The notes beneath the pieces are model-generated. The model had not been told where the DNA came from. It worked only from the letters and a program-made list of their open reading frames with translations, and made no database searches. Below, in pieces: positions 57,643 to 64,000 of a stretch of 64,000 nt of DNA (its first letter is position 1; every line of letters starts with the position of its first letter). Source of the DNA: Protaetiibacter intestinalis (lineage in GTDB: Bacteria; Actinomycetota; Actinomycetes; Actinomycetales; Microbacteriaceae); NCBI RefSeq assembly GCF_003627075.1, contig NZ_CP032630.1:310001-374000 (forward strand), read 5' to 3'. The position numbers were made by a program, and so were the translations under genes.

Positions 57643-57743
57643 ACGCGCCTTCCGCTATGGCGCGTCACGCTATCGGGTCATCGCCCCTGCACGGCAGCCC
57701 ACATTCGAGGGACGCTCATTCGGGGCGCGCAGGCCCCGGGTGC

Positions 57744-59261
57744 CTACAGCCCCTGCGAGAGGCGGTAGTACGCGGCGTTCGCGCGCACCGTGTCCTCGAA
57801 GGAGCGCACCGTGGTCGACTCGTCGATGACGAGCAGCTCGACGCCCGCGATGCGCGCGAAGTCCTCCCACGCCTCGATGCCCACCTGGTTCGTCATGACG
57901 GTGTGGTGGGCGGCGCCCGCGATGAGCCACGAGGTGGCGCTGGTACGGAAGTCGGGGGCCGGCTTCCACACGGCGCGGCCGACGGGCAGCTTCGGGAGCG
58001 ACTCGGGCGGGGTGACGTTGGTCACCGCGTTCGCGACGAGGCGGAAGCGCTCGCGCTGGTCGCTGAGCGCGACGACGACGGCTGGGCCGGCATCCGCCGT
58101 GAACACGAGGCGCACGGGGTCGTCCTTGCCGCCGATGCCGAGCGGGTGGATCTCGAGGCTCGCCTTCTGCGAGGAGAGCGCGGGCGACACCTCGAGCATG
58201 TGGGCGCCGAGGATGAGCTCGTCGCCCGGGGTCAGGTCGTAGGTGTAGTCCTCCATGAGGCTCGCCCCGCCGGGCAGCCCCGCCCCCATGACGGCGGCGA
58301 TGCGCACGAGCACGGCGGTCTTCCAGTCGCCCTCGGCGCCGAAGCCGTAGCCGTCGGCCATGAGGCGCTGCACGGCGAGGCCGGGCAGCTGCGTGAGCTC
58401 GCCGAGGTCCTCGAAGCTGTCGGTGAAGGCGGTCGCGCCGACCTCCTCGAGAATGGAGCGCAGGCCCAGCTCGATCGCGGCGCCGTCGCGGAGCGAGGCG
58501 TGGCGCTCCCCGCCCGGCAGCAGCTCGGCGGCGACCTCGTACTCGGCGAGGTACACCTCGACGAGCGCGTCGATGTCGGCATCCGTCTGCTCCTGCACGC
58601 GCGCGACGAGCTCGTTGATGCCCCAGGTGTTGACGCTCACGCCGAGCCGGATCTCGGCCTCCGTCTTGTCGCCCTCGGTGACGGCGACGTTGCGCATGTT
58701 GTCGCCGAAGCGAGCCACCTTCATGCCCTGCGAGGCGTTCCACCCGGCGGCGGCGCGCGTCCAGGTGCCGATCGCGGCGGTGACGGCGGGGTCGGACGCG
58801 TGGCCGACGACCGTCTTCCGCGGCACCGACATGCGGCTGAGGATGTAGCCGTGCTCGCGGTCGCCGTGGGCGGCCTGGTTGAGGTTCATGAAGTCGAAGT
58901 CGATCTCGCTCCACGGCAGCGCGACGTTCGCCTGCGTGTGGAAGTGCAGCAGCGGCTTCTGCAGCGCGTCGAAGCCGTGGATCCACATCTTCGAGGGGCT
59001 GAAGGTGTGCATCCAGGTGATGACGCCGATGACGGAGTCGTCGGAGTTGGCGTCGATCATGGCGCGGCGGATGGCGTCGGAGCTCTTCAGCACCGGCTTC
59101 CACTCGATCGTCACGGGGATGTCGGCGGCGCCGGCGAGCAGCGCGACGACCCCCTGCGACTGCTCGGCGACCTGGCGCAGGGTCTCCTCGCCGTAGAGGT
59201 CCTGGCTGCCGGTGAGGAACCAGACGGTGTAGTTCTTTAGGTTCGGGATGATCGAGGTCAC
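57744..59261 (-). CDS. araA: L-arabinose isomerase
   Basis: The 505-residue protein matches AraA along its length: [51 protein letters not shown] and HDREHGYI-type segment ([13 protein letters not shown]), with later Glu ([15 protein letters not shown]) and His (ILGAHMLEV) metal ligands. It converts L-arabinose to L-ribulose. GTG 59261 overlaps the araD stop (GTGA). It is the last gene of the araB-araD-araA operon, the order used by several actinobacteria. Confidence 0.97.
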   Translation of the reverse strand: MTSIIPNLKNYTVWFLTGSQDLYGEETLRQVAEQSQGVVALLAGAADIPVTIEWKPVLKSSDAIRRAMIDANSDDSVIGVITWMHTFSPSKMWIHGFDALQKPLLHFHTQANVALPWSEIDFDFMNLNQAAHGDREHGYILSRMSVPRKTVVGHASDPAVTAAIGTWTRAAAGWNASQGMKVARFGDNMRNVAVTEGDKTEAEIRLGVSVNTWGINELVARVQEQTDADIDALVEVYLAEYEVAAELLPGGERHASLRDGAAIELGLRSILEEVGATAFTDSFEDLGELTQLPGLAVQRLMADGYGFGAEGDWKTAVLVRIAAVMGAGLPGGASLMEDYTYDLTPGDELILGAHMLEVSPALSSQKASLEIHPLGIGGKDDPVRLVFTADAGPAVVVALSDQRERFRLVANAVTNVTPPESLPKLPVGRAVWKPAPDFRTSATSWLIAGAAHHTVMTNQVGIEAWEDFARIAGVELLVIDESTTVRSFEDTVRANAAYYRLSQGL

Positions 59262-59956
59262 TGCAGTTCTCCCTGCGGCTTCTGTCCGTAGACGTTCTGG
59301 TAGCGGTCGAAGAGCGCGTCGATGCTCTCCTGGGGGATCGGCAGCGGGTCGCCCAGCTGCCGGGAGATGTGGATGGTGCGGGCGACGTCCTCGCACATGA
59401 CGGCCGCCTTGACGGCGTCCTTCGCGTCCTTGCCGATCGTGAAGACGCCGTGGTTCTGCATGAGCACGGCGCGCGAACGGTGCCCGTCGAGCGTCGCGAC
59501 GATGCCGCGGCCGATGGAGTCGTCGCCGATGATCGCGAACGGCCCGACGGGGATCTCGCCGCCGAACTCGTCGGCCATCCCGGTGATGACGCACGGGATC
59601 GCCTCGCCGCGCGCGGCCCAGGCCGTGGCGTAGGTGGAGTGGGTGTGCACGACTCCGCCGACGTGCGGCATGTTGCGGTAGACGTAGGCGTGCGCGGCGG
59701 TGTCGCTCGAGGGGCTGCGCTCGGAGCCGGGGGTGCCGGCGATGACGTTGCCGTCGAGGTCGCAGAGGATCATGTTGTCGGCCGCGAGCTCGTCGTAGCT
59801 GACGCCGCTCGGCTTGATGACGAAGAGCTCGGCTCCCGGGACGCGGCCCGAGATGTTGCCGCCCGTCCAGATGACGAGACCGTAGCGGGTGAGTTCGGCG
59901 TGCAGTTTCGCCACCTCCTCGCGGGTGCGCTGGATGGCGGCGTCGAGGTCACTCAT
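59258..59956 (-). CDS. araD: L-ribulose-5-phosphate 4-epimerase
   Basis: The 232-residue class II aldolase-family protein carries [57 protein letters not shown] (zinc His pair), [12 protein letters not shown] and the final PKPQ-like [10 protein letters not shown]. It turns L-ribulose-5-phosphate into D-xylulose-5-phosphate for the pentose phosphate pathway. It overlaps araB by 8 nt and araA by 4 nt. Confidence 0.96.
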   Translation of the reverse strand: MSDLDAAIQRTREEVAKLHAELTRYGLVIWTGGNISGRVPGAELFVIKPSGVSYDELAADNMILCDLDGNVIAGTPGSERSPSSDTAAHAYVYRNMPHVGGVVHTHSTYATAWAARGEAIPCVITGMADEFGGEIPVGPFAIIGDDSIGRGIVATLDGHRSRAVLMQNHGVFTIGKDAKDAVKAAVMCEDVARTIHISRQLGDPLPIPQESIDALFDRYQNVYGQKPQGELQ

Positions 59957-61523
59957 GAGCGGTCTCCTGGTCGGTGAGGGCGGCGATGGCGGCGTGCTCG
60001 ATCGCGAGCCCCGCCTGCCAGCGGTCGAGGTAGGCGGCGTAGTCGGCGATCGAGGCGGCCGTCGGCTCGACGGTCGTGACCGCGGCATCCGCGAAGACGG
60101 TCTCGTCGAGCCAGTCGGGCAGTCCCCGCGTCTCGCCGTCGGCGACCGCGCGGCGGTAGGCGGCGAGCAGCGCGATGCCCCAGGCACCACCCTCCCCCGC
60201 CGTCTCGCCGACCGCGACCGGCGCGCCGAGGGCCGCGGCGAGCGCGCTCTGGGCGATGCCGCCGGTGCGGAACAGGCCGCCGTGGGCGACCGCGGCATCC
60301 AGCGCGACGTCCTGCGCGGCGAGCTCGCGCATCCCGACGCTCAGCGCGGCGAACACCGAGAAGAGCTGGGCGCGGCCGAAGGCGGCGAGGCTCAGGCGCG
60401 AGCCCGGCGTGCGCACGACGAGCGGGCGACCCTCCGAGGTGCCGACGACCGGTTCGCCCGAGAGCAGGTTGTAGGCGTACAGCCCCTCGCCGCCCGCGTC
60501 GAGGGCGCCGCCGAGCACGGCCGCGAACACCTCGTCGGAGGATGCCGTGGAGCCGATCGCGGAGGCGAACTCCTGGAACACGCCCACCCAGGCGCCGAGC
60601 TCGCTCGAGCCGTTGTTGCAGTGCACCATCGCGACGGGGCTGCCGTCGGGGGTCGTGACGACGTCGATGTCGGGGCTCGCGGCCGGCAGTGCCCGCTCGA
60701 GCACGACCATCGCGAAGATGCTCGTGCCGGCGGAGACGTTGGCGGTGCGCGGGCGCACGGCGTTGGTGGCGACCATGCCCGTGCCCGCGTCGCCCTCGGG
60801 CGGGGCGAACGGGATGCCGGGCTGCAGCGTGCCGCTCGCGTCGAGCAGCGCCGCACCCTCGGCGGTGAGCGCGCCGGCATCCGCCCCCGCGGTCAGCACC
60901 GCGGGCAGCAGTTCGGCGAGCTCGAAGGCGGCGCCCGCCGCGGCGAGGCGCTCCTGGGCGAGGCCGAGCAGCCGCGCGTCGTAGCCGCCGGTGGCCGGGT
61001 CGATGGGGAACATGCCGGAGGCGTCGCCCACGCCGAGCACGTCGCGCCCGGTGAGCAGGCGGTGCACGTAGCCGGCGAGGGTCGTGACGCTCGCGATCGC
61101 GGGCACGTGCGGCTCGGCGTCGAGCACGGCCTGGTGCAGGTGCGCGATCGACCAGCGGAGTGGGATGTTGACCCCGAGCGCGGCCGACAGCTCGGCCGCC
61201 GCGGGGCCCGTGTTGGTGTTGCGCCAGGTGCGGAACGGCACGAGCAACCCGCCCGCCGCGTCGAAGGCGAGGTAGCCGTGCATCATCGCCGAGACGCCGA
61301 TCGCGTCGAAGCCCGCGGGCGCCTCGCCGAGCTCGGCCACGAGGTCCGCGTAGGCGGCGCGCAGGCCCTCGTGCACCTCGTCGAGGCCGTAGGTCCACAG
61401 TCCGTGCTCGAGCCGGTTCTCCCAGGAGTGCGAGCCGGTGGCGACCGTGGCCCCGGTCTCGTCGACGACGCACGCCTTGATGCGCGTCGAGCCCAGCTCG
61501 ATCCCCAGATATCGGGCGCTCAT
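59949..61523 (-). CDS. araB: FGGY carbohydrate kinase, probable L-ribulokinase
   Basis: The 524-residue protein starts YLGIELGSTRIKACVVDETG (phosphate 1 motif of the actin-like ATPase fold) and has ATNAVRPRTANVSAGTSIFAMVVLE and AVAHGGLFRTGGIAQSALAAALGAPV, all FGGY-type. It resembles xylulokinases in sequence style, but its place ahead of araD-araA makes L-ribulokinase the likeliest role. GAGGAGG precedes the ATG. A palindromic operator lies 41 bp upstream. Confidence 0.9.
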   Translation of the reverse strand: MSARYLGIELGSTRIKACVVDETGATVATGSHSWENRLEHGLWTYGLDEVHEGLRAAYADLVAELGEAPAGFDAIGVSAMMHGYLAFDAAGGLLVPFRTWRNTNTGPAAAELSAALGVNIPLRWSIAHLHQAVLDAEPHVPAIASVTTLAGYVHRLLTGRDVLGVGDASGMFPIDPATGGYDARLLGLAQERLAAAGAAFELAELLPAVLTAGADAGALTAEGAALLDASGTLQPGIPFAPPEGDAGTGMVATNAVRPRTANVSAGTSIFAMVVLERALPAASPDIDVVTTPDGSPVAMVHCNNGSSELGAWVGVFQEFASAIGSTASSDEVFAAVLGGALDAGGEGLYAYNLLSGEPVVGTSEGRPLVVRTPGSRLSLAAFGRAQLFSVFAALSVGMRELAAQDVALDAAVAHGGLFRTGGIAQSALAAALGAPVAVGETAGEGGAWGIALLAAYRRAVADGETRGLPDWLDETVFADAAVTTVEPTAASIADYAAYLDRWQAGLAIEHAAIAALTDQETAHE

Positions 61524-61563
61524 GGGTGTCGCGGCCTCCTCGCCGGTCGGAGCTGGTACGTGA

Positions 61564-61581
61564 TGTTCACGTTAACGAACA
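61564..61581. promoter_or_regulatory. Probable arabinose operator TGTTC-N8-GAACA
   Basis: TGTTC and GAACA flank ACGTTAAC (with the inner palindrome GTTAAC), 41 bp before the araB start. The form fits a LacI-type operator and the LacI-family gene lies next upstream. Confidence 0.65.
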
Positions 61582-61628
61582 CAGCCATGCTACTTCAACT
61601 CCCCCGTCGTTCCGCCTCGCCCCTCTGC

Positions 61629-61711
61629 CGAAAATGCAGGAGAACCCGCCCCTCCCATCCGGGATCTCCGCCGTCTTGCGGGCGACACGCGCGGGATCTC
61701 CTGCATTTTCG
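61629..61711. repeat. 83-bp palindrome, CGAAAATGCAGGAGA family
   Basis: Arms 61629-61643 and 61697-61711 are exact 15-bp complements separated by 53 bp. The right arm ends 3 bp before the stop of the LacI-type gene; the unit fills the gap between that gene and the araB promoter. Confidence 0.85.
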
Positions 61712-61714
61712 ACA

Positions 61715-62722
61715 TCACGTGCGGCGGGGTGGGGCGGTCGAGGCGCGCACGACGAGGCGGGGAGGGATGGTGGCGGAGGGGATGGTGGCGTCGGGCGCGG
61801 CGGCGCCGAGCTGCGCGAGGAGGGACTCGACCGCGCGGCGGCCGACGAGCTCGAAGTCCTGGTACACGGTCGTGAGGGCGGGGCGCAGGTACGCCGCCTC
61901 GGGGATGTCGTCGAAGCCGACGACCGAGACGTCGCCCGGCACCGCGCGGCCGGCATCCGCGAGCGCCGCCATGAGGCCGATCGCCATCTGGTCGTTGCCG
62001 GCGACGACGGCCGTGACGCCCGAGGCGAGCCGCTCCCCCGCGGCGAACCCCGAGGCCGCGCTCCAGTCGCCGCGCAGCACCTCGGGCGCCTCGAGTCCCG
62101 CCGCAGCGAGCGTCTCGGTGTAGCCGAGCAGGCGCGAGGCGGCCTCGAGCGCGCCCTCGGGGCCCGCGAGGTGCTGGATGCGGGTGTGGCCGAGCTCGAC
62201 GAGGTGCCGGGTCGCGAGGCGCGCACCTTCCGCCTGGTCGACGCCGATGCCGCCCGGGCGGTCGGGCGCCTGCAGCGTCACGAGCGGCACGCGGATGTCG
62301 AGGTCGCGGATGGCGGCGAGCACCGTCTCGTGCGGGGCGATCACGACGAGCGCCTCGACGGCCTGGTCGAGCAGGAACTCGAGGGCGGCGAGGGTCGCGT
62401 CGTGCTCGACGGCGGCGGTCGTGACGAGCGGGTGGTAGCCGTGCTCGCGCGCCGCCCGCTCGACCGCGAGCACGCTCGAGGCGGGTCCGTGCTGGGCGAC
62501 CTCGGGAGAGAGCACCCCGATCGCGCGCGTGCGGCTCGTGACGAGGGCACGCGCGGCGAGGTTGCGGCGGTAGCCGAGCTCGGCGATCGCCGCCAGCACC
62601 CGCTCGCGGGTCTCCGGCCGGATCGACGGGTAGTCGTTGAGCACCCGCGACACGGTGATGTGGCTGACGCCGGCGCGCGCGGCGACGTCGTGCATGCTCG
62701 GGTTCCGATGCGGCTGCGTCAC
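61715..62722 (-). CDS. LacI-family transcriptional regulator, probable arabinose regulator
   Basis: The 335-residue protein has a LacI helix-turn-helix and hinge (MHDVAARAGVSHITVSRVLNDYPSIRPETRERVLAAIAELGYRRN) and a periplasmic-binding-protein-like core (AIGVLSPEV...VVAGNDQMAIGLMAALADAGRAVPGDVSVVGFDDI). GTG 62722 has TAGCCT ending 6 nt upstream. Its position between sugar permease genes and araBDA, with a palindrome before araB, makes it the likely local repressor, released by L-arabinose or a related sugar. Confidence 0.93.
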   Translation of the reverse strand: MTQPHRNPSMHDVAARAGVSHITVSRVLNDYPSIRPETRERVLAAIAELGYRRNLAARALVTSRTRAIGVLSPEVAQHGPASSVLAVERAAREHGYHPLVTTAAVEHDATLAALEFLLDQAVEALVVIAPHETVLAAIRDLDIRVPLVTLQAPDRPGGIGVDQAEGARLATRHLVELGHTRIQHLAGPEGALEAASRLLGYTETLAAAGLEAPEVLRGDWSAASGFAAGERLASGVTAVVAGNDQMAIGLMAALADAGRAVPGDVSVVGFDDIPEAAYLRPALTTVYQDFELVGRRAVESLLAQLGAAAPDATIPSATIPPRLVVRASTAPPRRT

Positions 62723-62728
62723 GCGGTC

Positions 62729-62734
62729 AGGCTA
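62729..62734 (-). promoter_or_regulatory. -10 box TAGCCT for lacI-type gene
   Basis: Reverse-strand TAGCCT ends 6 nt before GTG 62722, so the regulator has its own promoter downstream of the ABC genes. Confidence 0.55.
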
Positions 62735-62757
62735 TCCGCTTCGTCGTGCCCGGCCGT

Positions 62758-63786
62758 TCACTCCCGTTTCCGCGTCACGACGCGCTGCAGCAGCACGAAG
62801 ACGAGCAGGATGCCGCCCGTGATGATCGTCGTCATCTCCGGACGGATCCCGCCGTCGCGCGTGATGAGCACCGTCATGAGCCCGATCACGAGCGCGCCGA
62901 CGACCGAGCCGAGCACGTAGCCGGCGCCACCGGTGAGGAGCGTGCCGCCGATGACCGTCGCCGCGATGGCGTCGAGCTCCCAGCCGATACCGGTGATGTT
63001 CTGCGCGATGCCGAGCCGGCTCGTGTAGATGACGGCCGCGATCCCGGAGAGCGTCCCGCTGATGACGTAGACGAGCACCTTCGTCCGCAGCACCGGAAGG
63101 CCCATGAGCAGCGCCGAGGTCTCGGATCCGCCGATCGCGTACACGGTGCGACCCGTGCGCGTGCGGTGCAGGACGAAGACGGCCGCGAGCACGACGAGCA
63201 CCGCGATCCCGACCCCGGGGGTCACGACCAGGTCGTTGACCTTGGGGCCGTCGATGATCTTCAGCTGGGTGCCGAGCCACCGGATCGGGGAGTCGTCGGC
63301 GAGCCGCTCCGGTTGGGTGCTCAGGAGCGAGGCGAGGCCCCGGCCGAGGAACATCATCGCGAGGGTGGCGATGAACGGCTGCACGTTGAAGTACTGCACG
63401 AGGATGCCGGAGACGAGTCCGAACACCGTGCCGAGGGCGATCATCACGACGATCACGACGATCGGGTTCCACCCGGCGTTGGCGAGCATCACGCCGGAGA
63501 CCGAGGAGAACGCGATGATCGCGCCCACCGAGAGGTCGATGCCCCCCGTGAGGATGACGAAGGTCATCGCGACCGCGAGCACGATGAGGTGCGCGTTGTT
63601 GATGAGCAGGTTCGACAGCGTGTTGTACTGCACGATCCGCCCGTAGGCGATCTCGCCGTAGACGACCATCCCGACGAAGATGACGACCGCGGCGGCCGTG
63701 GGCAGCAGCGACGGGTTGGTCGTGAGGAGGCGGCGGGCGCGCGCGGCGAGGCCGGGCGTGGGCTCGGTTCTGATCGCGGTGCTCAT
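62758..63786 (-). CDS. Sugar ABC transporter permease (YjfF-like, BPD_transp_2 family)
   Basis: The 342-residue protein has about nine hydrophobic segments and the ribose/galactofuranose permease signature VILTGGIDLSVGAIIAFSS plus RTGRTVYAIGGSETSALLMGLPV and VIGGTLLTGGAGYV. It pairs with the upstream permease, whose stop overlaps its ATG (ATGA). Two different permeases in tandem are typical of YtfT-YjfF-type importers. Given the arabinose genes beside it, an arabinose or arabinofuranose importer is likely. Confidence 0.9.
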   Translation of the reverse strand: MSTAIRTEPTPGLAARARRLLTTNPSLLPTAAAVVIFVGMVVYGEIAYGRIVQYNTLSNLLINNAHLIVLAVAMTFVILTGGIDLSVGAIIAFSSVSGVMLANAGWNPIVVIVVMIALGTVFGLVSGILVQYFNVQPFIATLAMMFLGRGLASLLSTQPERLADDSPIRWLGTQLKIIDGPKVNDLVVTPGVGIAVLVVLAAVFVLHRTRTGRTVYAIGGSETSALLMGLPVLRTKVLVYVISGTLSGIAAVIYTSRLGIAQNITGIGWELDAIAATVIGGTLLTGGAGYVLGSVVGALVIGLMTVLITRDGGIRPEMTTIITGGILLVFVLLQRVVTRKRE

Positions 63787-64000
63787 GCCACCACACCTTC
63801 CTTGCGGGCGTCGTCGTCGAGGGCGATCGCGAGCGCCGGCGGGGCCTTGCGTCGCCGGAACCAGCTGCGCACCCGCTCGGACTGGAGCAGGCACAGCACG
63901 ACGATCACGACGGCCTTGAAGGCGGGCGTCGCCGAGGAGGAGATGCCGAGGAACAGCACCGTCTTGTCGAGGGTCGCGATGAGCATCGCGCCGACGAACG
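63783..64000 (-). CDS. Sugar ABC transporter permease, C-terminal part (YtfT-like; cut by window edge)
   Basis: The final 72 residues of a permease: GAMLIATLDKTVLFLGISSSATPAFKAVVIVVLCLLQSERVRSWFRRRK followed by a polar tail ending GVVA. The phrase ISSSATPAFKAVVIVVLCLLQS matches the C terminus of YtfT-type permeases. The stop overlaps the yjfF-like ATG, so the pair is coupled. The rest of the operon (probably ATPase and binding protein) lies beyond the window. Confidence 0.8.
   Translation of the reverse strand, partial: FVGAMLIATLDKTVLFLGISSSATPAFKAVVIVVLCLLQSERVRSWFRRRKAPPALAIALDDDARKEGVVA

Overview
The window is chromosomal DNA from a high-GC actinobacterium, most likely of the family Microbacteriaceae. 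Supporting signs are the roughly 72% GC content, many GTG starts, stop/start overlaps of the GTGA and ATGA type, an Lsr2 nucleoid protein, the two-subunit AdnAB helicase-nuclease instead of RecBCD, UvrD2 beside NudC, DUF3107, a Mrp-type carrier beside a soluble MgtE-like protein, and ClpS-DUF2017-metallopeptidase behind tRNA-His. No phage, plasmid, CRISPR array or classical insertion sequence was found. Coding density is very high; the only gene-poor stretch over 300 bp (26755-27064) is filled by palindromic repeats.

Layout. 1-5.9 kb: end of an FtsX-type permease gene, tRNA-Arg, a MarR-MFS pair, oligoribonuclease, tRNA-His, clpS-DUF2017-metallopeptidase, and a lipoprotein. 5.4-9.15 kb: a thiamine-precursor ECF transporter (ykoE-ykoD-ykoC) behind a TPP riboswitch, with a P-loop kinase-like gene as last cistron. 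9.2-11.8 kb: an EXPERA-type membrane protein, a small membrane protein, a YidC homologue and a short-chain dehydrogenase. 11.9-25.1 kb: DNA repair and regulation (an orphan ThiF/TOMM-type protein, uvrD2, nudC, a degenerate phosphotransferase, MFS/LysR pair, adnB-adnA). 25.1-29.3 kb: DUF3107, a small membrane protein, a DUF559 nuclease-like gene bracketed by four matched hairpins, a ferritin-like protein and an RNA helicase. 29.4-37.6 kb: paralogous lipoproteins, PHP phosphoesterase, EEP phosphatase, aminopeptidase P, general stress protein, MgtE-like/DUF1003/Mrp operon. 37.6-44.9 kb: PLP decarboxylase plus GPH symporter, UPF0114, SRAP protein, amidase-lsr2, tRNA-Glu, lipid kinase. 45-47.5 kb: copper-type P1B ATPase with a CsoR-like repressor. 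47.5-57.6 kb: acetyl-xylan-esterase-like hydrolase, metallo-beta-lactamase-fold/rhodanese pair, GAP transporter, membrane protein, tRNA-Gln, gltX, EamA exporter, flavin-binding protein, a DarT-like protein, DUF5997 divergent from an HTH-less LysR-type domain, and a DEDD exonuclease with BRCT. 57.7-64 kb: L-arabinose catabolism (araB-araD-araA), a LacI-type regulator and sugar ABC permeases.

Two window-wide patterns stand out. Many genes have a TANNNT -10 box ending 6-7 nt before the start codon, implying leaderless mRNAs; this was used to choose several starts. Second, gene ends carry palindromes of several unrelated sequence families, the most striking being four 68-69 bp inverted-repeat units with one 12-bp arm sequence flanking a DUF559 endonuclease-like gene, which resembles a REP/RAYT arrangement built around a different enzyme.
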